A stretch of DNA of 5,716 bases from an uncultured Clostridia bacterium (GCA_944388825.1 CALXKG010000136.1:1-5716); one strand, 5' to 3'. Counted from the first letter of the stretch, positions 1-5,716 are shown. Numbers and translations are program-made. The notes: a model not told the origin generated them from the sequence alone.

Positions 1-1188
1 GACGCCGCCGACCTTGATGCTGCCGGAGAGGACGTCGTACAGCCGCGGGATCAGCTGGACCAGCGTCGACTTGGAGGAGCCGGTGCCGCCGATGATGCCG
101 ATCGTCTCGCCGGACTGGATCGAAAGGTTGATATGCTCCAGCGTCAGGTTGTCGGGGTCGCGGGCGTAGGAGAAGGAGACGTTGTCAAACTCGATCGAGC
201 CGTCTTTTACCTTGGTGACCGGGGCAGAGTCTTCCTTCAGGTCGGGCTCTTCGTCCAGTACCTCGACGATACGGTGCATCGACGCCAGCGAGACGGTGAT
301 CATCATAATGACCATCGAAAGCATCATCAGGCTCATCAGCGTCTGGGTGACGTAGCTGATAAAGGAGGAGAGCTTGCCGATCTCAAAGGAGCCGGCGACG
401 ACCATGTTGCCGCCGAACCAGAGGACCGCGATGATACAGCCGTACATACACAGCTGCATGATCGGGCTGTGTAAGATGACCAGCTTTTCGGCGAACAGCT
501 GGGCCCGGCGGACGCCGTCGGCAGAGTTTTTAAACTTCTTGTTCTCATAATCCTCCCGGACAAAGGCCTTGACGACCCGGATCGCGGCGAGGTTCTCCTG
601 GACGGAGTTGTTGAGGGCGTCATACTTCTCCATCATCGCCTCAAACCGCGGATGGGCGTGAGTCATGATCAGGAAGAGGCTGACGCCGAGGATCGGGATG
701 ACGACCAGGAAGATGGCCGACAGCTCGGGGTTGATGCGGATCGCCATGACCGCCGCGCCGATCAGCATGACCGGCGAACGGACCGCCATACGGATCAGCA
801 TCTGGAAGGCGTTCTGGGTGTTGGTGACGTCGGTGGTGAGCCGGGTGACCAGCGACGCGGTCGAAAACCGGTCGATGTTGGAGAACGAGAAGGTCTGTAC
901 CTTCTTAAACAGTTTGGCGCGCAGGTTTTTGGCAAACCCGGTCGCCGCGTGGGCCGCGGTGATGCCGCCGCCGGCGCCGCAGATCAGCGAGATGACGGTA
1001 CACAGGATCATCAGCCCGCCCATTTTCAGCGTGTAGCCCATGTCTTTCATCTGGATGCCATAGTCGATCATATTCGCCATGATCAGCGGCAGGACGATGT
1101 CCATGACCGCCTCGCCCAGCATGATGAAAGGGGTCGCGATGGCAAATTTTTTGTACTTGCCAACGCAGGCCGCCAGCTTTTTGATCAT
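1..1188 (-). CDS. ABC exporter half-transporter (permease-ATPase fusion), 3' end cut by window edge
   Basis: This is a membrane exporter subunit that would use ATP hydrolysis to move a substrate, probably a drug or lipid-like metabolite, out of the cell. 396 residues are present; family members are usually about 570-600, so roughly a third is missing beyond the left edge. Residues about 15-305 form the exporter transmembrane domain, with hydrophobic segments near 15-41, 55-80, 130-150, 155-176, 238-260 and 275-303, and a conserved cytoplasmic-loop stretch NNSVQENLAAIRVVKAFVRE at 193-212. The nucleotide-binding domain begins near 330, with a candidate A-loop Tyr341 and Walker A GGTGSSKST at 367-375 (bases 64-90). 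The Q-loop, signature and Walker B would lie outside the window. The start ATG at 1188 follows AGAAGGAA at 1193-1200. The marR stop is 18 bp upstream, so the two genes are almost certainly co-transcribed. Such genes often come as heterodimeric pairs, so a second half-transporter may follow; this is inference. The substrate cannot be told from sequence. Confidence 0.95.
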   Translation of the reverse strand, partial: MIKKLAACVGKYKKFAIATPFIMLGEAVMDIVLPLIMANMIDYGIQMKDMGYTLKMGGLMILCTVISLICGAGGGITAAHAATGFAKNLRAKLFKKVQTFSFSNIDRFSTASLVTRLTTDVTNTQNAFQMLIRMAVRSPVMLIGAAVMAIRINPELSAIFLVVIPILGVSLFLIMTHAHPRFEAMMEKYDALNNSVQENLAAIRVVKAFVREDYENKKFKNSADGVRRAQLFAEKLVILHSPIMQLCMYGCIIAVLWFGGNMVVAGSFEIGKLSSFISYVTQTLMSLMMLSMVIMMITVSLASMHRIVEVLDEEPDLKEDSAPVTKVKDGSIEFDNVSFSYARDPDNLTLEHINLSIQSGETIGIIGGTGSSKSTLVQLIPRLYDVLSGSIKVGGV

Positions 1189-1206
1189 ACTATTCCTTCT
1201 TTCCTC

Positions 1207-1710
1207 TTATTTTCCAGGGCAGCGGCGCGCCGCCCCCATTTTGGCCGGTGGTTCGTCCCGGATGTTGTCCAGTATCCGGTTGAGGTATCCTTTCAGCCGG
1301 GAAACCTCTTCCGCGCTCAGCCCCCGGACCATCTGCGCGTTCTCCGCGTCCAGGCGCCGGTGCATCTCGGCGTGGATCGCGCGGCTCTTTTCGGTCTGGG
1401 CGATCTCCTTGTTGCGGCCGTCGGCTTCGCTGACCGTCCGGGTAATAAAGCCCTTGGCCTCCATCCGCTGTAAAAGTCCGGTGACGGTCGGGTTGGACAG
1501 GTGGAGGTGCTTCTCGATGTCCCGCTGGTTGACCTTTTTCCCTTCCCGCTCACAGCTGTCTAAATAGATCAGGATGTGCATCTGGGAAGAGGTAAGGTTT
1601 AACGCCTGCAGGTTCTGGTTGAAGCGGGTCTCCGCCGACAGATGAATGAATTTGAACAGCACGCCGAGGGGCATTTCCCCCTCCGGCCCATGGTCATTTT
1701 CGCCGCACAT
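1207..1710 (-). CDS. MarR-family winged-helix transcriptional regulator
   Basis: This is a 167-residue dimeric DNA-binding repressor of the MarR type, expected to control its own operon and the ABC exporter just downstream. Using the start at 1710, the winged helix-turn-helix spans about 40-110. It has LTSSQMHILIYL opening the domain, the recognition helix near 72-87 (SNPTVTGLLQRMEAKG), and the wing with the family's DxR signature as DGRNKEI at 97-103. The flanking N- and C-terminal helices would form the dimer interface. An in-frame ATG at 1731 would add seven residues, but it has no Shine-Dalgarno sequence and lies next to the operator repeat. The ATG at 1710 has AAAGGAG six bases upstream, so I chose it. 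Three cysteines (2, 53 and 164) are visible, two of them almost at the termini. The tail after the last helix ends in RRCPGK. The ligand is unknown; MarR proteins next to exporters usually sense an exported toxic compound. Confidence 0.95.
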   Translation of the reverse strand: MCGENDHGPEGEMPLGVLFKFIHLSAETRFNQNLQALNLTSSQMHILIYLDSCEREGKKVNQRDIEKHLHLSNPTVTGLLQRMEAKGFITRTVSEADGRNKEIAQTEKSRAIHAEMHRRLDAENAQMVRGLSAEEVSRLKGYLNRILDNIRDEPPAKMGAARRCPGK

Positions 1711-1716
1711 AGCAAG

Positions 1717-1723
1717 CTCCTTT
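1717..1723 (-). promoter_or_regulatory. Ribosome binding site that fixes the marR start
   Basis: AAAGGAG on the minus strand lies six bases before the ATG at 1710. No comparable purine run precedes the alternative in-frame ATG at 1731, so translation should begin at 1710. Confidence 0.85.
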
Positions 1724-1732
1724 CCAGCCATT

Positions 1733-1757
1733 TAGCGGGCTATCCAATAGCCCGCTA
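1733..1757. promoter_or_regulatory. Perfect 11-bp inverted repeat: probable MarR operator
   Basis: The arms TAGCGGGCTAT (1733-1743) and ATAGCCCGCTA (1747-1757) are exact reverse complements separated by three bases. The repeat starts about five bases downstream of the -10 box, so it covers the predicted transcription start (near 1755) and the beginning of the marR leader. A dimeric MarR protein bound here would block RNA polymerase, the usual autorepression layout of the family. In the transcript the same repeat could form an 11-bp hairpin about ten bases before the ribosome binding site. It has no T-tract, so I do not read it as a terminator. The assignment to this MarR protein is inference from position and symmetry. 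Confidence 0.8.
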
Positions 1758-1761
1758 TTCA

Positions 1762-1790
1762 ATTATAGCGCGTCCCCGCCCAAAAGTCAA
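1762..1790 (-). promoter_or_regulatory. SigA-type promoter of the marR-ABC operon
   Basis: On the minus strand the -35 box is TTGACT (1785-1790), the spacer is exactly 17 bases, and the -10 box is TATAAT (1762-1767). This is 11 of 12 consensus positions. The predicted start is near 1755, giving a leader of about 45 bases before the ATG at 1710. Such a strong promoter, immediately followed by an inverted repeat, suggests an operon that is normally repressed and then induced. Confidence 0.9.
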
Positions 1791-1865
1791 CGGTTTTGCA
1801 ACATAAATACCAAACTATATTCCGGTAGAAGAAAAGAAGAATTTTTGTCTATTTTGCAAAGGCGT

Positions 1866-3167
1866 TCAGCCGATCCGCCAGCTGCAATCCCCTTCCAGCC
1901 GGAGGTCCGCCTCGTAAAACGCCGTCATACCCTTGACCATCGAAACAAGGTCGCGGCTGCCGGCCGTCTCCCAGGCGGAGTGCATCGCCAGCTGGGCCAG
2001 GCCGATGTCGGCCGACGTGACCGAAACGTGCCGCCCGGACAGATGCCCCAGCGTCGAACCGCCCTGCACGTCCGAGTGGTTGTAGAAGGCCTGCACCGGG
2101 ACGCCCGCCGCACCGCAGACCGCCCGGAAGACCCCGGCCGAGACGGCATCGGAGGTGTAGCGCTGGTTGCCGCTGAACTTGAGGACGATCCCCTCATTCA
2201 GCCAGACGCCGTTTTGCTGGTCGGCGGTCTCCGGGTGGTTGGGGTGGACGGCATGGGCGTTGTCGGCCGACAGCATAAAGCTGCCCGCCAGGGCGGCGGC
2301 GTGTTCCTCCTCCGTCCGGCCAGCTGCGCGGCTGATGCGGGCGAGGACGCTTTCGAGGAAATCGGAATCCGCCCCCTGCCTGGTGCCGCTGCCCACCTCT
2401 TCGTTGTCAAAAAGGCAGGCGGCCGGGACGTTGGTAAACGCCTCCGCATCCATGACCGCCCGCAGCACCGAGAAGGCGCATTCCAGGTCGTCCAGCCGCG
2501 GAGCGGAGATAAACTCCCCTTCCGGGCCCCAGACGGCGCCCGGCATCCGGTTGTAGACATAGAGGTCGGCGGAAAGGATATCTCCCGGCTCTGCCCCGGC
2601 GATAGCCGCCACTTCTTCCTTTATATCGCCGCCCGAAAGGCTGTAAAGCGGGCGCATATCGCTCTGCACCCGCAGCGGCTTGCCGTCGTTGACCCCGCGG
2701 TTGAAGTGGATGCAGAGGTTGGGGATGACCAGCATATCCTTCCCCGCGTCAAAGAGCAGCGGCTTGACCGCGTTCCCGTCCCGCACCATCAGCCGGCCGG
2801 CGACCGAAAGCGGACGGTCCATCCAGGAGGCGGAAATCGCCCCGCCGTACATCTCGGTGTCCAGCATCTGGTACTTCCCGCCGCAGGCGGCCATCCCGTT
2901 CGCCTTCAGCTTGTAGCAGGGGGAATCCAGGTGGGCGGCTGTGATCTGGAAGGCGCGGTACCCTTTTTCCGGCAGGCGGAAGGCGATGACCGACGAGAGG
3001 TTGCGGGTGACGTAATACCTGCCGCCGGGCGCAAGGCTCCAGGGCTCCGATTCCTTTAATTCGGAAAAGCCCGCCTCTTTCAGCAGGCGGACGGCGGACG
3101 CCGCCCCGTGGAAGGCGGTCGGCGACGCGGCAATAAAATCCAGAAGTTGCTGATGCAGTTTTTCCAT
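1866..3167 (-). CDS. apeB: M18-family metallo-aminopeptidase (aspartyl aminopeptidase-like)
   Basis: This is a cytoplasmic zinc aminopeptidase of family M18, which removes N-terminal residues (acidic ones in the best-known members) from peptides. The 433-residue length fits the family. All family landmarks are present, numbered from the start at 3167: AAHLDSP with His79 and Asp81; RLDDLE with Asp226/Asp227; DNEEVGSGTRQGA with the Glu256/Glu257 pair; SADNAHAVHPN with Asp302; HSDVQGGSTLG at 364-374; and QLAMHS with His396. Together these supply the expected metal ligands and the catalytic acid, so the enzyme should be active. No signal peptide is seen. The open frame extends upstream to an ATG at 3236, but that lies upstream of this gene's own promoter. 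The ATG at 3167 is preceded by AAAAAGGAG. The gene is divergent from the hydrogenase, and I see no functional link between them. Bacterial members are often named apeB; substrate preference cannot be read from sequence. Confidence 0.95.
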   Translation of the reverse strand: MEKLHQQLLDFIAASPTAFHGAASAVRLLKEAGFSELKESEPWSLAPGGRYYVTRNLSSVIAFRLPEKGYRAFQITAAHLDSPCYKLKANGMAACGGKYQMLDTEMYGGAISASWMDRPLSVAGRLMVRDGNAVKPLLFDAGKDMLVIPNLCIHFNRGVNDGKPLRVQSDMRPLYSLSGGDIKEEVAAIAGAEPGDILSADLYVYNRMPGAVWGPEGEFISAPRLDDLECAFSVLRAVMDAEAFTNVPAACLFDNEEVGSGTRQGADSDFLESVLARISRAAGRTEEEHAAALAGSFMLSADNAHAVHPNHPETADQQNGVWLNEGIVLKFSGNQRYTSDAVSAGVFRAVCGAAGVPVQAFYNHSDVQGGSTLGHLSGRHVSVTSADIGLAQLAMHSAWETAGSRDLVSMVKGMTAFYEADLRLEGDCSWRIG

Positions 3168-3177
3168 AGCGCAAACG

Positions 3178-3186
3178 CTCCTTTTT
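3178..3186 (-). promoter_or_regulatory. Ribosome binding site of the M18 aminopeptidase
   Basis: AAAAAGGAG on the minus strand lies ten bases before the ATG at 3167. The spacing is a little long. With the promoter at 3201-3229, it supports the shorter start. Confidence 0.75.
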
Positions 3187-3200
3187 GTATGATCTTCCAC

Positions 3201-3229
3201 AGTATATACCCGCCGGGGCAGAATGTCAA
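3201..3229 (-). promoter_or_regulatory. SigA-type promoter of the M18 aminopeptidase
   Basis: On the minus strand the -35 box is a perfect TTGACA (3224-3229), the spacer is 17 bases and the -10 box is TATACT (3201-3206). The predicted start near 3194 leaves a leader of about 27 bases. Because the promoter lies inside the open frame that begins at 3236, that upstream start cannot be used from this transcript. Confidence 0.88.
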
Positions 3230-3324
3230 TAAACATGGGCCGGTACTGCGGGAGCCGTTTCTGCCTTTCCCCCTTCCCATGGTTTGTCCAAAAGGGGAAG
3301 CTGCGTTTTGGCGAGAATTTTGTC

Positions 3325-3353
3325 TTGAATAACGCCCTTTTCTATGGTATAAT
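3325..3353 (+). promoter_or_regulatory. Extended -10 SigA promoter of the hydrogenase
   Basis: The -35 box is TTGAAT (3325-3330), the spacer is 17 bases, and the -10 box is a perfect TATAAT (3348-3353) preceded by the extended element TGG (3345-3347). The predicted start is near 3360, giving a leader of about 50 bases. An in-frame ATG at 3353 overlaps the last base of the -10 box, so it lies upstream of the transcript and cannot be the start. Confidence 0.88.
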
Positions 3354-3370
3354 TGGCATATCGAAAAACA

Positions 3371-3389
3371 GATGGCCCACGGGCCCATC
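3371..3389 (+). other. Imperfect hairpin in the hydrogenase leader
   Basis: GATGGCC and GGCCCATC can pair around a CACG loop with one bulged C, forming a short GC-rich stem. It ends five bases before the ribosome binding site region. It could modulate translation or mRNA stability, or it could be chance in GC-rich DNA. No T-tract follows, so it is not a terminator. Confidence 0.35.
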
Positions 3390-3394
3390 GCAAA

Positions 3395-3402
3395 AGAAAG
3401 GA
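3395..3402 (+). promoter_or_regulatory. Ribosome binding site that fixes the hydrogenase start
   Basis: AGAAAGGA lies seven bases before the ATG at 3410, which is optimal spacing. It selects this start over the in-frame ATG at 3353. Confidence 0.85.
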
Positions 3403-3409
3403 ACTGACT

Positions 3410-4933
3410 ATGCGCGGAATTTATACTTCTGTAACCGACATCAGAAGAAAAGTTTTTACCGAGGTGGCCCGCCTCGCTTACGAGGGCGGCGATTACTCCC
3501 GCATTGAGGAGCTCCCCTACAAGATCATCCCCGGCGAGGTCGCGACCTACCGGGACAGTATCTTCCTGGAGCGGGCGATCGTCGGCGAACGGCTGCGGCT
3601 GTCCATCGGCCTGCCGCTCCGCCCGATGGACGCCCACGCCCCGATCTCCGAGGGTATCGAGGAGAGCGCGATCGCTGAAAAATATTACGACCCGCCGCTG
3701 GTGAACATCATCAAGTTCGCCTGCAACTCCTGCCCCGAGAAGCGGTATTTTGTCACCAACGGCTGCCAGGGATGCCTCGCCCACCCCTGCACCGAGGTCT
3801 GCCCGAAGGGTGCGGTCTCGATCCAGCATGGCCGGTCGGTCATCGACGAGTCCAAGTGCATCAAGTGCGGCCGCTGCGCCGACGCTTGCTCCTACAACGC
3901 GATCGTCAAGCAGGAGCGCCCCTGCGCCGCCGCCTGCGGGATGGACGCGATCTCTTCCGACGCCCTCGGCCGCGCGACGATCGACTACGACAAATGCGTC
4001 GCCTGCGGGCAGTGCATCGTCAGCTGCCCCTTCGGCGCGATTGCCGATAAGGGCCAGATCTTCCAGGTCATCCACGCGATCACCAGCGGCCAGCGGGTCA
4101 TCGCGGCCATCGCCCCCGCCTACGCCGGGCAGTTCGGCCCGAAGGTCACCCCTGAAAAGCTGCTGAGCGCCATCCGCCAGCTGGGCTTTGACAACGTCAC
4201 CGAGGTCGCGATCGGCGCCGACTTCTGCACGATCGACGAAGCGAAGGACTTTGTCGAAAAGGTCCCGGCCGAACAGCCGTTTATGGCGACCTCCTGCTGC
4301 CCCGCCTGGTCGGTCATGGCGAAGAAATGCTTCCCCGAATTCGCCCCCTATATCTCGATGGCGCTGACCCCGATGGTCCTGACCGCCCGGCTGATCAAGA
4401 AGATGCACAAAAACTGCAAAGTCGTCTTCATCGGGCCCTGCTCGGCCAAAAAGCTGGAAGCCAGCCGCCGGACCATCCGCTCCGACGTCGATTTCGTCAT
4501 CACCTACGAGGAACTGATGGGGATGTTCGCCGCCAAGAATATCGACCCGGAAAAGGTAGAGGTCGACCCCAACGTCCTGCGGGACAACCCGCTCGGCCTC
4601 GCGACGGCTGCCGGGCGCGGCTTCGCGGTCAGCAACGGCGTCGCCAGCGCGGTCGCCGACGTCATCCACGAGATCGACCCCGACCGGGAGGTCAAGATCA
4701 TGTCCGCCCAGGGGCTTAAAGACTGCAAAAAGATGCTCACCCTTGCCAAGGCCGGCAAGTACGACGGGTACCTGCTGGAAGCGATGGGCTGCCCGGGCGG
4801 CTGCGTCGGCGGCGCCGGCACCATCGCCGCCCCGACCAAGTCGGCCGCAATGGTCAGCCTCCACGCCAAAAAGGCGGAGGGCAAGATCGCAACCGATAAC
4901 CCCTACAAGATCGTCATCGACCGCCTGGATTAA
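3410..4933 (+). CDS. Monomeric [FeFe] hydrogenase, group B-like
   Basis: This is a 507-residue cytoplasmic iron hydrogenase catalysing 2H+ + 2e- <-> H2, probably with ferredoxin as electron partner. The N-terminal 100 residues contain no cysteine and match nothing I can name. Residues 105-206 carry 16 cysteines: C105/C108; a CxxCxxxxCxxxCP set at 119/122/127/131; CxxCxxCxxxC at 150/153/156/160; C172/C176; and CxxCxxCxxxCP at 196/199/202/206. These should bind several [4Fe-4S] clusters. The catalytic H-cluster loops follow: TSCCPAW (294-300), GPCSAKKLE (342-350) and EAMGCPGGCVGGAGT (457-471). Expected cluster ligands are C297, C344, C461 and C465, with C296 as the proton-relay cysteine. TSCCPAW instead of TSCCPGW and GPC instead of MPC point to group B rather than the well-studied group A enzymes. 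No signal peptide, NADH-binding partner or maturase gene (HydE, HydF, HydG) is in the window. Electron partner and physiological direction are inference. Confidence 0.95.
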   Translation: MRGIYTSVTDIRRKVFTEVARLAYEGGDYSRIEELPYKIIPGEVATYRDSIFLERAIVGERLRLSIGLPLRPMDAHAPISEGIEESAIAEKYYDPPLVNIIKFACNSCPEKRYFVTNGCQGCLAHPCTEVCPKGAVSIQHGRSVIDESKCIKCGRCADACSYNAIVKQERPCAAACGMDAISSDALGRATIDYDKCVACGQCIVSCPFGAIADKGQIFQVIHAITSGQRVIAAIAPAYAGQFGPKVTPEKLLSAIRQLGFDNVTEVAIGADFCTIDEAKDFVEKVPAEQPFMATSCCPAWSVMAKKCFPEFAPYISMALTPMVLTARLIKKMHKNCKVVFIGPCSAKKLEASRRTIRSDVDFVITYEELMGMFAAKNIDPEKVEVDPNVLRDNPLGLATAAGRGFAVSNGVASAVADVIHEIDPDREVKIMSAQGLKDCKKMLTLAKAGKYDGYLLEAMGCPGGCVGGAGTIAAPTKSAAMVSLHAKKAEGKIATDNPYKIVIDRLD

Positions 4934-4952
4934 GCGCGGTACCCGATATACC

Positions 4953-4992
4953 AAAAGCCGCCGGGAATTTCCCCCGGCGGCTTTTTCTTTTT
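4953..4992 (+). terminator. Rho-independent terminator between convergent genes, possibly bidirectional
   Basis: The arms AAAAGCCGCCGGG (4953-4965) and CCCGGCGGCTTTT (4973-4985) pair perfectly around a seven-base loop. The T-rich tail TTTTTCTTTTT (4982-4992) follows on the plus strand. It starts 20 bp after the hydrogenase stop, so it is the terminator of that gene. On the minus strand the same stem follows the nucleosidase stop, with a tail of only four Ts, so termination in that direction is plausible but weaker. Confidence 0.93.
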
Positions 4993-5005
4993 GCAAGGCA
5001 GTCCA

Positions 5006-5695
5006 TTACAGCTTCTCCAGCATCGAGCTGACGATCTCGGCGGCATCGTCGGCGGCGATCTGCTCAAACGCCTCGAAGCTCATCTCCGCCCCATCGTCGG
5101 CGTTGTCCGAGATCGAGCGGATGATGACGAACGGGACGCCGTTGACGGCGCAGGCGTGGGCGATGGCGCCGCCTTCCATCTCGACGGCCATCGGATGGGT
5201 GCGGGCGACAATATCGTCCTTCTGCGCCTTATTGCCGACAAACTGGTCGCCGGTGGCGATCCGGCCGGTGAAGACGTTGACCCCCCGTTTTTCCCCAGCC
5301 TCGACGGCCAGCCGGATCAGCTCCGGGTCGGCCGCAAAGCTCGAAACAAAAGGATAGGAATCCAGCAGGATATCGTCCTCCGGGGTAATCCCACACAGGT
5401 CGTGGTAGAGGGCGTCGGTCGAGACGACGATATCCCGCACCTTCGCTTCCCCACCGCTACCGGCGACGCCGATGTTGATGACGGTATCGACGCCGAACCA
5501 GTCGACCAGCATCTGGCAGGTGAGGGCCGAATTGACCTTGCCAACCCCGCAGCAGACCAGCACCACGTCCGCCCCGCGCAGCTTACCAGCATAAAATGTA
5601 CGTCCGGCCCTGACCGTTTCGGTGCGGTCGGACATCCGGTCTTTTAACAGGGCGATCTCGCTTTCCATCGCCCCGATGATCCCGATTTTTGCCAT
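5006..5695 (-). CDS. mtnN: 5'-methylthioadenosine/S-adenosylhomocysteine nucleosidase
   Basis: This is a cytoplasmic purine nucleosidase that hydrolyses the N-glycosidic bond of methylthioadenosine, S-adenosylhomocysteine and 5'-deoxyadenosine, releasing adenine. It relieves product inhibition of SAM-dependent enzymes and feeds methionine recycling; S-ribosylhomocysteine is the precursor of autoinducer-2 where LuxS is present. The 229-residue length is typical. Landmarks are the N-terminal IGIIGAMESEI, with Glu13 corresponding to the catalytic-site Glu12 of the E. coli enzyme; the VINIGVAGS strand-loop (72-80); VEMEGGAIAHAC with Met173/Glu174; and SISDNAD with the catalytic Asp197. All key residues are present. 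The ATG at 5695 follows AGAAAGGA at 5707-5714, with an 11-base gap that is slightly long. The promoter and anything upstream lie beyond the right edge. The gene is convergent with the hydrogenase and shares the intervening hairpin. Confidence 0.97.
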   Translation of the reverse strand: MAKIGIIGAMESEIALLKDRMSDRTETVRAGRTFYAGKLRGADVVLVCCGVGKVNSALTCQMLVDWFGVDTVINIGVAGSGGEAKVRDIVVSTDALYHDLCGITPEDDILLDSYPFVSSFAADPELIRLAVEAGEKRGVNVFTGRIATGDQFVGNKAQKDDIVARTHPMAVEMEGGAIAHACAVNGVPFVIIRSISDNADDGAEMSFEAFEQIAADDAAEIVSSMLEKL

Positions 5696-5716
5696 ATTGG
5701 TTTACGTCCTTTCTAA

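Noticed and set aside
652..1473. A 273-codon plus-strand frame across the ABC transporter and MarR genes.
   Set aside because: It is an Asp/Arg/His-rich shadow opposite two clear genes, with no recognisable domain.
1733..1757. The marR leader palindrome as an attenuator or terminator.
   Set aside because: The stem is strong but no T-tract follows it, and its position at the transcription start fits an operator better.
1794..1859. Direct repeat TTTTGCAA at 1794-1801 and 1852-1859, one copy just upstream of the marR -35 box.
   Set aside because: The copies are only 8 bases long, AT-rich and in an AT-rich gap; two copies 58 bp apart are easily chance and no further copies were noticed.
1791..1865. 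Possible terminator after the aminopeptidase stop.
   Set aside because: The minus strand has T-rich runs here but no GC-rich stem, so I see no intrinsic terminator; read-through toward marR or factor-dependent termination is possible.
1845..3059. A 404-codon plus-strand frame opposite the aminopeptidase.
   Set aside because: It is antisense to a gene with complete M18 catalytic motifs; the composition is that of a shadow frame and no ribosome binding site was noted.
3361..3409. Riboswitch in the hydrogenase leader.
   Set aside because: The leader is only about 50 bases with one imperfect short hairpin, too small and simple for any riboswitch class I know.
3080..4996. A 638-codon open frame on the minus strand running through the whole hydrogenase gene.
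   Set aside because: It is antisense to a gene with unmistakable hydrogenase motifs, its translation is a low-complexity Asp/Gly/Ala/Arg-rich shadow typical of GC-rich DNA, and it also spans the promoter region and terminator.

Overview
The window looks like chromosomal DNA from a GC-rich anaerobic member of the Firmicutes (Clostridia, perhaps an Oscillospiraceae-like gut or rumen organism). This is inferred from a group B-type [FeFe] hydrogenase, purine-rich AGGAG-type ribosome binding sites before every complete gene, textbook SigA promoters, and a MarR/ABC-exporter pair of a style common in Clostridia. I cannot name a genus from the sequence. No mobile element, CRISPR array, tRNA or rRNA is visible, and every gene belongs to a known family.

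Layout, left to right. Positions 1-1188 (minus) hold the N-terminal two thirds of an ABC exporter half-transporter, cut by the left edge just after Walker A. A MarR-family regulator (1207-1710, minus) lies 18 bp upstream of it. Upstream of that are a near-consensus SigA promoter (1762-1790) and a perfect 11-bp inverted repeat (1733-1757) at the predicted transcription start, the expected layout of an autoregulated efflux operon. Next is an M18-family metallo-aminopeptidase (1869/1866-3167, minus). It is divergent from a monomeric [FeFe] hydrogenase (3410-4933, plus); the 242-bp gap between them carries one strong promoter for each gene. A hairpin plus T-tract (4953-4992) then separates the hydrogenase from a convergent 5'-methylthioadenosine/S-adenosylhomocysteine nucleosidase (5006-5695, minus).

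Functionally this is a set of small independent transcription units. The marR-ABC unit probably serves regulated drug or metabolite export. The aminopeptidase trims peptides in the cytoplasm. The hydrogenase exchanges electrons between ferredoxin-type carriers and protons/H2. The nucleosidase recycles S-adenosylmethionine by-products. For three genes the longest open frame overstates the 5' end: promoter and ribosome-binding-site positions place the real starts at 1710, 3167 and 3410. The points most worth following up are the marR operator, the 16-cysteine N-terminal region and modified H-cluster loops of the hydrogenase, and the compact divergent control region. I found no convincing evidence for a wholly undescribed system.
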